A stretch of DNA of 64,000 nucleotides, from the NCBI RefSeq assembly GCF_030053415.1, contig NZ_JASGBJ010000002.1:124001-188000 (forward strand), given 5' to 3'. Of this stretch, positions 37,403 to 46,100 are shown in pieces. The first letter of the stretch is position 1. Each line of letters starts with the position of its first letter. The notes under the pieces were generated by a model that ran no database searches, was not told where the DNA came from, and saw only the letters and a program-made list of their open reading frames with translations. The position numbers were made by a program, and so were the translations under genes. The DNA comes from Marinobacter sp. CHS3-4. Lineage in GTDB: Bacteria; Pseudomonadota; Gammaproteobacteria; Pseudomonadales; Oleiphilaceae.

Positions 37403-37987
37403 CTATTTCAGCCAACCGCCGGCGCGAAGGAGCTTGGCTCTTTGCTCGGTAGTTAAAACCTCTCGGATATCCTGTTGAGCTTCAACCTGCAACTCGGTGA
37501 TCTCCTTGATAACGTCGAAAACCCTTTGCTGCTGATCATTGATATCATCTGCATCCAGCTCATCGAGGGTATACAGCTCCTGTAACTTAAGCGATTCCTC
37601 GTACCTTTCGACCTTCAGTTCCTGAAGCTCTGAGCGCAGTTCTTTTTGAATCCCGGCAATCTCTGTAAGCTGTTCATCGTCAAGACCGAGCTCCACTAAT
37701 GGCCCACCAACCATCGCCCCGGAGCCGTGCGCGCCATGATGCATGCCGTTCTGGCCCTGCATACCATGATGCATTCCGTCCTGGCCATGCATGCCATGGT
37801 GTCCCTGATAGCCATTTCCATGGTGGTACTGGTGTTGCATTCCTGGTGTTTTCCCGTCAGCAGACTGACTTGTGTCAGATCCAGAAGAAGACGGAACTTC
37901 GTGTGCGTGGGCCATAAAAGCAGCAGTGGTAAGACCCAAGCAGAAAGCCATGGGTAACCGGTTTCGGAAGTACTTCTGAAGTTTCAT
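37403..37987 (-). CDS. Spy/CpxP-like periplasmic protein with His/Met-rich linker
   Basis: 194 residues: signal peptide (about 1-28, ending AHA), a stretch of about 45 residues very rich in His, Met and Gly (about 49-93), then an all-helical domain with the LTTEQRAKL motif near the C-terminus, as in the Spy/CpxP LTxxQ family. Such proteins act as periplasmic chaperones or metal-linked stress sensors. The His/Met cluster suggests copper or zinc binding, but that is inference. No cpxRA or metal-resistance gene is next to it. Confidence 0.75.
   Translation of the reverse strand: MKLQKYFRNRLPMAFCLGLTTAAFMAHAHEVPSSSGSDTSQSADGKTPGMQHQYHHGNGYQGHHGMHGQDGMHHGMQGQNGMHHGAHGSGAMVGGPLVELGLDDEQLTEIAGIQKELRSELQELKVERYEESLKLQELYTLDELDADDINDQQQRVFDVIKEITELQVEAQQDIREVLTTEQRAKLLRAGGWLK
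37735..37806. repeat. 30-bp imperfect tandem repeat inside the Spy-like gene
   Basis: Two adjacent 30-base units, 37735-37764 and 37765-37794, each starting CATGATGCAT, plus a diverged partial third unit. Each encodes ten residues of the His/Met-rich linker, so its length may vary between strains. Confidence 0.8.
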
Positions 37988-38303
37988 TTTCTGCCCTCGT
38001 TGTCTAGTGGGTGAGACAGCCAGATATATTTTCTTGAGTTTAGTACATACGAGTTGATTTCAAGATTGGCTGAGCGGTCGAGAGGACATGAAAGTGCTTC
38101 ACAAATACTTCCGCATTCTGCTTGCTATTCCGAAACTATGTGCAATCCTCAAGTAACTACGTGAACGGACGTATCAACGGAGCGTGCTTAGCGCGGCCCT
38201 TCTTCAGCTGAAGTTTGCTGAGACTTCTGCGCCCATACGGGCGACCCCGGTTCCTTTGAGGGAAGCCCTAAAACAAATCATGCATATGATCAGGGCCACA
38301 ATA
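37988..38303. other. Intergenic region without clear gene (316 bases)
   Basis: The divergent promoters of the Spy-like gene and the secreted protein at 38304 must lie here. A 22-codon reading frame (38088-38156) starts after GAGAGG, but the site is only two bases from the ATG and the product is not recognisable. I see no tRNA, clear terminator or repeat. Confidence 0.5.
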
Positions 38304-38774
38304 ATGAAAAGGATATCTATCGGCGCCATGGGCGCTCTCGCATTCTGTTCAGCGTTCTCTGTCCTCGCAGATACCGAGAAAGTCGACAGCGCGCTCTATT
38401 GGGTACAAATCGCCCCGGGGCAGACTGTTGATATGCCAAGTGGAGCAAAAGGGAAAACGGTCATCAGAAACCATGCCACCGTGGTTCAGGCGAACGGCAA
38501 CGTCGCTAGCCAGTGGTGTACTGGACACCAGGGAGTGGATGGCTCCGGAGCAGCGGGAGGGGCCGGTTACTGCACAAGTATCTATGACAATGGGGACATG
38601 GTGTATTTTTCCTATTTGCTTGGTGCGGAAGATGAGCCGGCGACCTGGACCGTGATGGGCGGTACGGGCGCCTATGAGGGCGCAACCGGTAGCGGAACGT
38701 CGACCATTACGTCACAGCGAGCTGATGGCCGGGCATGGACCAGCCAGGCTCGGGGAAGCATCACGACCAAATAA
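38304..38774 (+). CDS. Secreted protein of unknown function
   Basis: 156 residues from the ATG at 38304, giving a clean signal peptide (about 1-22, ending VLA). The mature protein is Gly/Thr/Ser-rich with GTGAYEGATGSGTSTI, a pattern seen in allene-oxide-cyclase-like beta-barrels, and two cysteines around the segment CTGHQGVDGSGAAGGAGYC. I can only say it is an exported beta-rich protein. An upstream ATG at 38184 would add forty residues before the signal peptide and is less likely. Confidence 0.65.
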   Translation: MKRISIGAMGALAFCSAFSVLADTEKVDSALYWVQIAPGQTVDMPSGAKGKTVIRNHATVVQANGNVASQWCTGHQGVDGSGAAGGAGYCTSIYDNGDMVYFSYLLGAEDEPATWTVMGGTGAYEGATGSGTSTITSQRADGRAWTSQARGSITTK

Positions 38775-38835
38775 ATGGTTTGAACGGGGCGGGGCTTACG
38801 AGCGCCCGCTCACCAGCGACCTTTAGGAGAAATGA

Positions 38836-39357
38836 ATGATGCGTTTACTAGTTGCTCTCGTTATCACAGTCGTTGCTTTGTCTGCTCATGCTGGCAAGCA
38901 CACTATGAAGGCTAATGCCGATCTCATTGGTAATTCAGGAGATGTAATCGGCGAGGCTCATCTGATGCAAGGACCACATGGCGTTTTGATTCATGTTCGG
39001 GTCACTGGATTGGAACCTGGCAAGCATGGACTCCATCTTCATAGCCACGGCGACTGTCTGCCGGAAACTGGCTTTAAATCTGCGCAGGGGCATGTAGGAA
39101 AAGTAAAAGATGCTCACGGGCTGATGAATCCAAAAGGGCCGGAACCGGGTGATCTGCCCAATATCTTCGTAGGCGCAGACGGTGTTGGCGAAATGGAGGC
39201 GTTTACGTCGCTCGTATCGTTGAAAGGCGGTAAGCATGGGCTGCTGGATGAAGATGGTTCGACGTTTATCATTCATCAGAACGCCGATGACCACATCACA
39301 CAACCGATCGGTGGCGCTGGCCCACGAGTTGCGTGCGGTACGATTCGTGCGAATTGA
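38836..39357 (+). CDS. sodC: Cu/Zn superoxide dismutase with an altered zinc ligand
   Basis: 173 residues with a signal peptide (about 1-19). Copper ligands His67 and His69 (GLHLH), bridging His86 and His147 are present, as are the disulfide cysteines Cys74 and Cys167 and the ending GGAGPRVACGTI. The zinc site has His86, His94 and Asp106, but the third histidine (HxGDL in the family) is Glu103 in GPEPGDL. The enzyme removes superoxide in the periplasm. The change may weaken zinc binding. GGAG precedes the tandem ATGs. Confidence 0.88.
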   Translation: MMRLLVALVITVVALSAHAGKHTMKANADLIGNSGDVIGEAHLMQGPHGVLIHVRVTGLEPGKHGLHLHSHGDCLPETGFKSAQGHVGKVKDAHGLMNPKGPEPGDLPNIFVGADGVGEMEAFTSLVSLKGGKHGLLDEDGSTFIIHQNADDHITQPIGGAGPRVACGTIRAN

Positions 39358-39418
39358 CCAGCGCGGGTAGTTCATCGAACTGGTAGCGGCTGCTGCCATT
39401 CGTGTCGAGGCCCTCAGG

Positions 39419-40660
39419 TCAGTCCTTGCTGTTTAGGGGGCCGAACACCTCGATTCTGGCGTGCTCTAGTTTTTTCGTCATTTCCTCTACATCACCGGTC
39501 GTGATGAATTCTGCCATCAACGGAGTGGCCAGTTTGTCAAAAGCAGGCAGCGTATCTCTATCGAAGAACTGCGCAACTCCCTCCGCCCGCCTCAACAATC
39601 TGGCACCTTCTTGAATGAATCGGTCGTCTCCAACACGGCCGTCCTTATTGGGGGGAAGGTAGCCCAACCCCTCATTAAGAGAGGATTGAACATCGGCGCG
39701 CGCGATGAAGCGAAGGAACGCTTTTGCTTCTTCTACTTTTGGGGTGCTTTTGGGAATCATGAATACGTCTGTAGGCGCATTCTCATAGTAGGGCATGTCT
39801 TCGTTTATTTTGGGGAAGGGCATAAAACCGATGTCCTCAACCAGCGGGTCGCCAGTCGGCCACCTGCTGGCAACAAAATTACCGAGCAAAAGAAATCCGA
39901 TTTTATTCCTGTAAAAAAGAGGGAGTTCGCCATCCCAGTTGTGAAGTTTGTGGTCCTGATTATAGAAGTCGCGATCTATTAACTTCTTCCACTCATTCAG
40001 GACCCTTTGTACCCTTTCATCATGAAAGGACACTTTTCCATTCAGCAGGTTAAGATGAAATTCCAGGCCATTTATGCGCAGGTCAATGTAATCGAACCAG
40101 GCAGCAGCGGGCCAATTCTGTTTCGATCCGATACCAATGGGAGTAATGCCAGCTTCCTTCATTCTGGCTAGAACGTTCAGAAAGGATTCCCAGTCGTCAG
40201 GCACTCCACCAAATCGTTCAACCATTGTTTTCCGATAGAAAATGCCCCAGTGATAATAGGCAAACGGAATTGCATAGACGTCTCCGTCGAGCGTTACACC
40301 TGGCTTTACGTGTAAAAACTGATCGTCATAATTCTGTGCTTCCCAAACCTCGGTAATTGGCAAAATCAAACCTCTTCCTGCATAGCCATACAGGCGTTGC
40401 GAGGCACTCCAAAACATCACATCAGGCGTATCCTTGCCCTCTATCAACCAGACAGGGACTTTCCGCTTATAAGCGAGATCTGACTCGACGACCGATGTCA
40501 CCCTGATACCGGTTTCAACGTAAAACTGGTCAAAAATCTGCTCGAATCTGTCTCTCTGATTGGGCTGGAGTTGAAGGCTGACACGAATACCCTCGGCATA
40601 CAGTAGCGTCGGCGCGCAGCAAAGGAGAAATACGATATAGAGTAGGGCCCTGAATTCCAT
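39419..40660 (-). CDS. Extracellular solute-binding protein family 1 (orphan)
   Basis: 413 residues from the ATG at 40660, chosen because it gives a signal peptide ending LLYA. The mature part has the family 1 pattern: EQIFDQFYVETGIRV, then PDVMFWSASQRLYGYA, GVTLDGDVYAIPFAYYHWGI and a C-terminal helical lobe. Such proteins usually bind oligosaccharides and work with MalFG-type permeases, none of which is present here. It may serve sensing or a transporter encoded elsewhere. Convergent with sodC, 61 bases apart. Confidence 0.82.
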   Translation of the reverse strand: MEFRALLYIVFLLCCAPTLLYAEGIRVSLQLQPNQRDRFEQIFDQFYVETGIRVTSVVESDLAYKRKVPVWLIEGKDTPDVMFWSASQRLYGYAGRGLILPITEVWEAQNYDDQFLHVKPGVTLDGDVYAIPFAYYHWGIFYRKTMVERFGGVPDDWESFLNVLARMKEAGITPIGIGSKQNWPAAAWFDYIDLRINGLEFHLNLLNGKVSFHDERVQRVLNEWKKLIDRDFYNQDHKLHNWDGELPLFYRNKIGFLLLGNFVASRWPTGDPLVEDIGFMPFPKINEDMPYYENAPTDVFMIPKSTPKVEEAKAFLRFIARADVQSSLNEGLGYLPPNKDGRVGDDRFIQEGARLLRRAEGVAQFFDRDTLPAFDKLATPLMAEFITTGDVEEMTKKLEHARIEVFGPLNSKD

Positions 40661-40852
40661 CGTCTCGTACCTGAGTCTGCCCGGAACACATCGTCTCAAA
40701 AGTATAGACGCAATAAAGAATCTCACCGTGCAATTCAACTGGACTGAAACTCGTCCCGCAGCTTTAAATAACGATGCAGCGTCCGGCTGCTATTCTTGTA
40801 AATGCGCAAGTGAACAATCTCGATTCCTCATTCAAGGCCGTGGAGAAACTGC

Positions 40853-41482
40853 ATGACGCTTGCAATCGCTTCGAGGGTGGCTGGGCACGCAAAACCGGGG
40901 AAGATCAGGTTGCTGCTGCTCAGTCTGTTTGTGGGTAGTCTGATTCTGGCTTTGATCATGACCTGGGTCGCACACGCTCTTGATAGGGAAGAAGCCGAGA
41001 TGCATCGACTGACCGAGACCATCTTGGCGACCGAAGGTGACGTGAGGCAGTTGCGCGCAATGTTAGGAGAACCTGACTATGAGTCCACCAGCCTATTCTG
41101 GGGCATGTACTCAAAATCTCTGCTGATGGCCGGGAAAAGTGACCACCTTATACAGCGCGCAATTGCACAAGGGTTGAACCACACCCAGGGATGGGAGTTC
41201 ATCCGCCTGGTTGAGAACGTTGAGCCCTACGTTATGGGATATACCTCTCAGCAAATCAGCGCATACCAGCGACTGATCGCAGGCTTCAAGGATCCTGCAC
41301 TAGAGTTCGATAGTGACTTTGTCGTTTTGTGGAAAACCTGTATCGACAGCTTTGCCAACAGGTATGACGGATACACCGGCAGGATTCTGTATTACCAGGA
41401 TGTGCTGCGGTGGGAAGACAAAACACTCTGTCCGGGATTGAAAGATCGGGCGCATCGTATGCTCCAGCATGCACAACTGTAA
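40853..41482 (+). CDS. Uncharacterised single-pass membrane protein
   Basis: 209 residues with one N-terminal membrane segment (about 18-42) and a soluble, mostly helical domain of about 165 residues. I recognise no family motif. GGAGAAA lies upstream of the ATG. It is divergent from the solute-binding protein gene, sharing the 192-base gap between them; functional coupling is possible but unproven. Confidence 0.6.
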   Translation: MTLAIASRVAGHAKPGKIRLLLLSLFVGSLILALIMTWVAHALDREEAEMHRLTETILATEGDVRQLRAMLGEPDYESTSLFWGMYSKSLLMAGKSDHLIQRAIAQGLNHTQGWEFIRLVENVEPYVMGYTSQQISAYQRLIAGFKDPALEFDSDFVVLWKTCIDSFANRYDGYTGRILYYQDVLRWEDKTLCPGLKDRAHRMLQHAQL

Positions 41483-41565
41483 TTGGACGACCACATCAAA
41501 ATACCGCACCGCCTCAGGTCCTCAATGAACAACCTCACTGTTGTCGAAGCAGGGGCGTTTCGAGT

Positions 41566-42039
41566 TCACAGGGTTTTCTGCAACTTCTGACTGTACCGCC
41601 TGAGCTTCCGAGTGGTTTCAGCCCAGTCGTCTTCTCCCACAAGATCCGTAAACTCCTTGTGAGCCTCTTCCCATTTAATCAAAGCCTCAGAATAGATTTC
41701 TTCACCCTCAGCCGTAAGTGACAGCCCAAGCGACCGTTTGTTGCCGGTGGGCTTGGTCTGCAGCAAGCCTTTCGATATCAGTTTTTCGACCGTACGCTGG
41801 AGCGATGTACGCTCCATGCCAAGCAGCTCCGCCAGCTCGTTGATCGAGTTTGGCGGGTAGAGTTTGATCGCATTCAGAATCGAAAATTGAGTAATGCGAA
41901 GCCCGGTTTCTGCCAGCTTGTTGTTGTAATGGCGGGTGACCAGCCTGGAAAAAACCCGCGAGTAAAGCGCCGCACATGTTTTCCCGATATCCAGAGGGGA
42001 GATCAGATCTGCATTCAGTGCATCCGACATAAAATTCAT
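41566..42039 (-). CDS. MarR-family transcriptional regulator
   Basis: 157 residues with a central winged helix-turn-helix (about 60-100: SINELAELLGMERTSLQRTVEKL, then KPTGNKRSLGLSLT as wing). A palindrome, GTGTATATACAC, lies only 12 bases before its ATG, so autorepression is likely. The same palindrome stands before the divergent hydrolase and again before the transporter operon. MarR proteins typically release DNA on binding phenolic or lipophilic ligands. Ligand unknown. AAAGAGG precedes the ATG. Confidence 0.9.
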   Translation of the reverse strand: MNFMSDALNADLISPLDIGKTCAALYSRVFSRLVTRHYNNKLAETGLRITQFSILNAIKLYPPNSINELAELLGMERTSLQRTVEKLISKGLLQTKPTGNKRSLGLSLTAEGEEIYSEALIKWEEAHKEFTDLVGEDDWAETTRKLRRYSQKLQKTL

Positions 42040-42048
42040 GGCCTCTTT

Positions 42049-42064
42049 AGGTGTATATACACTT
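42049..42064. promoter_or_regulatory. MarR operator 1 (upstream of marR)
   Basis: Contains GTGTATATACAC with right arm ACACTT (AGGTGTATATACACTT). It ends ten bases before the marR ATG, the place for autorepression. Confidence 0.75.
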
Positions 42065-42135
42065 AGCGTAATCCAAAATCCTTGGGCATGTCCATGGCGC
42101 TCAAAAATTCCTCTATAAAATCCATCAAAAAAGGG

Positions 42136-42163
42136 TTGCCTTTTTACTTGAAGTGTATATACA
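42136..42163 (+). promoter_or_regulatory. Promoter of the alpha/beta-hydrolase gene, overlapped by operator 2
   Basis: TTGCCT (42136-42141) and TATACA (42158-42163) are 16 bases apart. The -10 box lies inside the MarR palindrome, so a bound repressor would block RNA polymerase. Confidence 0.55.
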
Positions 42164-42166
42164 CTT
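42151..42166. promoter_or_regulatory. MarR operator 2 (upstream of the hydrolase)
   Basis: AAGTGTATATACACTT is a perfect 16-base palindrome. It is the best copy of the three and lies about 55 bases before the hydrolase start. Confidence 0.8.
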
Positions 42167-42221
42167 TAATCAGCGGCCCTATCAACGGCAATGCACCCGA
42201 ATCTAAAAACGGAGGTATAAG

Positions 42222-43067
42222 GTGATGACATTCTCAATGAAGCTGTTCAGATTCTCGTTCGGCACATACAGTCGGGCGCTGCCCGCCAAAGCTGCCCAAA
42301 AAGCGGTTGGTTTGATGACAAGCCCCCGCATCAGTGAAGAAAAGCGGAACGCTGTCAGGGCGCAGTTTAACTACAGCACGGCGCTGAAGCGGGGCGGGAC
42401 GCTGTCTGTTTACGGGCAGGGGTCGAAAAGCATCTTGCTGCTGCACGGCTGGTCAGGTTGGGTTGGGCAGTTTTCGGATCTGCTGAACCAGCTCGACCCT
42501 GCTGAGTACACCATCCTTGCGGTCAACCCGATGGGGCACGGCGATTCCTACGCTAATGAGTCTCACCCAGGGCGTTTTATTGAGGCTGTTCTCGATACCT
42601 ATGAGTTCATTGGAAAAAACATTGATGTAGCCATCGGTCACTCCCTCGGATCAGCCGCGCTGGTATACGTACAGGCGGTCAAGCAATGCTTTAATCGCCT
42701 TGCCCTGGTTTCCGGGCCTGCCTCCATCGAAGGAGTTCTCAACCGCTTCGCTTCGTTTTTGGATCTGGGCGAAAGCAGTAGGGACATCTTCATCCGAAAG
42801 ATGGAGGGCAAGGTCGGTCTGACCATCGACCAACTAGACCTGGTTAAGCTTGCCCCTTCGATCAAGCAACCGGTTCTGCTGTTTCACGATCGCGATGACA
42901 GAGAGATTCCAGCAAGCGATTCTCACGAGCTGGATAAAGCGTTTCCAAGAAGCCGTCTCGTCGAAACTCGGGAAAACGGTCATAACCGGATCCTGAAAGA
43001 TGACATTGTCATCACCGAAATTCTGGAATTCCTCGGCCCCGTTCAAGAGGTGCGGAAAGCGTCCTGA
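42222..43067 (+). CDS. Alpha/beta-fold hydrolase
   Basis: 281 residues, GTG start at 42222 or the next codon ATG at 42225; GGAGG at 42211-42215 serves either. Fold elements: LLLHGWSGW (oxyanion), nucleophile elbow GHSLGS (Ser141), acid in HDRDDREIP, and catalytic His in ENGHNRIL. Substrate unknown, perhaps an ester or lipid given the locus. It is transcribed alone, since a terminator follows, and is controlled by MarR operator 2. Confidence 0.85.
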   Translation: MMTFSMKLFRFSFGTYSRALPAKAAQKAVGLMTSPRISEEKRNAVRAQFNYSTALKRGGTLSVYGQGSKSILLLHGWSGWVGQFSDLLNQLDPAEYTILAVNPMGHGDSYANESHPGRFIEAVLDTYEFIGKNIDVAIGHSLGSAALVYVQAVKQCFNRLALVSGPASIEGVLNRFASFLDLGESSRDIFIRKMEGKVGLTIDQLDLVKLAPSIKQPVLLFHDRDDREIPASDSHELDKAFPRSRLVETRENGHNRILKDDIVITEILEFLGPVQEVRKAS

Positions 43068-43088
43068 ATTTTGATTAGGTAATCGGTG

Positions 43089-43111
43089 TGGCGTATCGAC
43101 GCCATTTTTTT
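43089..43111 (+). terminator. Intrinsic terminator after the hydrolase gene
   Basis: TGGCGT (43089-43094), loop ATCG, ACGCCA (43099-43104), then seven T (43105-43111). It separates the hydrolase from the transporter operon. Confidence 0.85.
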
Positions 43112-43121
43112 AAAGCTTTAT

Positions 43122-43136
43122 AGTGTATATACACTT
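43122..43136. promoter_or_regulatory. MarR operator 3 (upstream of the RND-LolA fusion)
   Basis: AGTGTATATACACTT lies 11 bases before the ATG of the transporter and next to its GGGAGGAG ribosome-binding site. Being so close, a bound repressor would block the start of transcription or elongation. Confidence 0.78.
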
Positions 43137-43147
43137 AGGGAGGAGCA

Positions 43148-46100
43148 ATGGCTCAGGAAATTTCCACGCATGGGGAACGGCACACGCGTGCTTATGGCTT
43201 CTTCTTGCGCGTAATCCAGTTGCGCTGGCTAACACTTATTACGGCGCTGTTTATGGTGGTCGGCCTCGGAAGTCAGCTCGGAACGCTGAAAAAGAATACC
43301 CAGGCGGATGCATTTATCGATGAAAACGAGCCTGCACTGGTGTACCGGAAAGCTGTCGAGCGCATTTTTAACCTTAAGGACCCCCTTGTGCTTGCTGTCG
43401 CCAACAGCGGCGAGAAGGGCATCTACAACCGGGAAAGCCTTGAACTGGTGCGCTGGCTGACCAATGCCCTGGCCTCTGTTGAAAATATTGATCCTCAGGG
43501 GATTACGAGCCTCGCCACGGAAAGCAATATTGAGGGCGATACGTTTGGCATGGAGGTTCGAGAATTCCTTGATGGCCCCCTGAGCGACGCGCACATCGCC
43601 TGGATAAAAAACGGCATCAGACATTTCCCCCTCTATGAGGGCAGTCTGGTTGCTGCAGACGGCTCAATGACGCTTGTTATCGCCGAACTGTTGGACCAAG
43701 AGCAGGCAGAAGCTACCTATCAGGCCGTCACTACCTTAATAGAACAGGCACCCACTGGGTCGAACGACGTTCATGTAGCAGGAGAGGGTGCCGTAGTCGG
43801 GTTTTTATCAGAGTACATCGACCGAGACGCCAAGAGACTGAATCCTCTTGCGGCACTCATCATCACTGCTGTTCTGGTCGTTGCGTTTTTTTCCTTACGA
43901 GCTGCTTTGATCCCCAACTTGATTGTGCTGGGGACCGTTGCTGTGACACTTGGCGCGATGGCCTCCAGCGGCACTGAGTTTTTCGTCATCACCAATGGAC
44001 TCATTGTTTGCATGATTGGCATTGCCGTGGCGGACTCCATTCATATTTTTTCCGAGTATTACGAAACGCAGGCAGCCGATCCTTCCTTGCAGCGCGCCGA
44101 TGCGATTGCGATTTCGATGGCCAGAATCTGGCGTCCCGTCACGCTGACGACGCTAACCACGGCAGCGGGTTTCCTTGCGCTTTACCCCACAAACGACATG
44201 CCGCCCATGCAATTCTTTGGAGTGTTTGGCGCATTTGCCGTGTTTGTCGCCGGAATTCTCAGTTTGTTCGTCACGCCCTCACTGCTTTCCTTCGTCAAAC
44301 TGAAGCCCAGTCGTGCTTTCAAGCATCAGAGTAATCAGCGTCAGAGCCGTGGAATCTTGAAGGTCCTGTCCCATGTCGCGCTGGAGCATCCCAGGAAGGT
44401 TCTGGGTGGCGGAATGTTGGTAGCCGCAATTTCCTTGGTTGGCGCGACAAAGGTCATTGTGAATGAGGAACGGATTGAAAATTTCCAGCCATATGAAGCG
44501 ATTTACGTGGCTGACAAGGCCATCAATCGGGCTATGGACGGTACTTATTTCCTGGATGTGGTGATTGAAACGCCTGAAGCTGAAGGAATATATGACCCTG
44601 GCGTTCTTTCAAAAATCAATGAGCTACAAACATTCCTCGAACAACAAACTGAAGTACATGGCACGACGTCCATCGTTGATTACATCAAGCAGATGCACAA
44701 AGCCGTCAATGAAGACGACGCCCGGTTCTATTCCTTGCCGGACGACAAGAACCTGATTGCCCAATTGTTTCTTCTTTATACTGCTTCTGGTGATCCAACC
44801 GATTTCGAGGAGCGGGTGGATTCTCAGCGCCAGACTGCTCTTGTTAGGGCCAGCCTGAAAGAAGGTTCTTATCTGCTGTCTCAATCCCTGGTTCCGAAAC
44901 TTGAGCGCTATCTGCAATCCCAGTTTAACGGTGAAGTCACGGCGCAGATCAGTGGTCGAATCAACGTAGACTATCACTGGATTGGCGGTATTGCCGAAAC
45001 CCATCTGAACAGCGTGATCGTCTCTTTTGTGGCCGTATTTTTGATGGCGGCACTGCTTTTCCGATCCATCGTCGGCGCCTTGATGGCTGGCATACCCGTC
45101 GGTCTTTCAATCCTGGTGATTTACGGTGTAATGGGACTGAAGGGAATCTGGCTGGGCGTCGGCACATCCATGTTCGCCGCTATCGCCATCGGCCTGAGTG
45201 TCGATTTCGCCATCCACACCATTGAGCGCCTCAAACAACTCTCGCCCCAGAGTACTGACGCGTCGATGAAACAGCAGATCGCCGGTCTGTTTATGTCCAC
45301 TGGCAGGGCTCTCTGGTTCAATCTTCTGGCGGTTGCTTTGGGCTTTGGCGTGTTGATGACCAGCAAGGTCCCGCCACTGATCAATTTTGGAGCTCTGGTG
45401 GCACTGGCCGTATCGATCGCATTCCTCGCCAGTTTGCTGGTGCTTCCTGCAATCGTTTACATCTTCAAACCGCGATTTATATTCAATCCAAATGGCAGTT
45501 TCTGGAAAACCAGCCTCATCCTTGTAGCAATCCTTCTCGTAGGGACGCTCGCCAAAACGGCCGTTGCGTCAGAGGAAGCGCCTGAGGTTGGACAGATCAT
45601 CGAGCAAATGAATACTCGGCCGGAGGGGACTTCGGTTCAGCGAGATATGAAGATCACGCTCACGGATAGTCGCGGGAGCGTTCGCGAAGAGCAAACTCGC
45701 GCCTTTCGTCGCTACTTTGGCGAGACCAAGAAAACCGTCATCTTTTACACAAAGCCGGGCACGGTCGCGGGCACCGCATTTTTGACCTGGGATTATGCAG
45801 AGTCACAGAGGGACGATGACCAGTGGCTCTACCTCCCCGCACTACGGAAAGTACGCCGCATCTCGGCTTCCGACCGTGGGGATTACTTCCTCGGCACGGA
45901 CTTTACGTATGAGGAGATCAAAAAGGAGAGCAAGATCGCTGCGGAGGACTATCGCTTCTCCCTTCTGGGTGAAGCGCAGGTCGACGGCCATCACACCTGG
46001 AAAGTGGAGGCCACACCGGTTTCCGCGGAAGTCAGCAATGCTCTGGGTTATGGAAAGGTGGTGCTGTGGATCGATTCGACAGTTTGGATCCCCAGAAAGA

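Noticed and set aside
38088-38156. 22-codon frame in the 37988-38303 gap
   Set aside because: The purine-rich site is too close to the ATG and the peptide has no recognisable feature.
45500-45580. Frameshift or assembly error as the cause of the RND-LolA fusion
   Set aside because: The reading frame is continuous, the junction is a coherent hydrophobic segment, and there is no ATG or ribosome-binding site for a separate LolA-like gene. Still worth confirming by resequencing.
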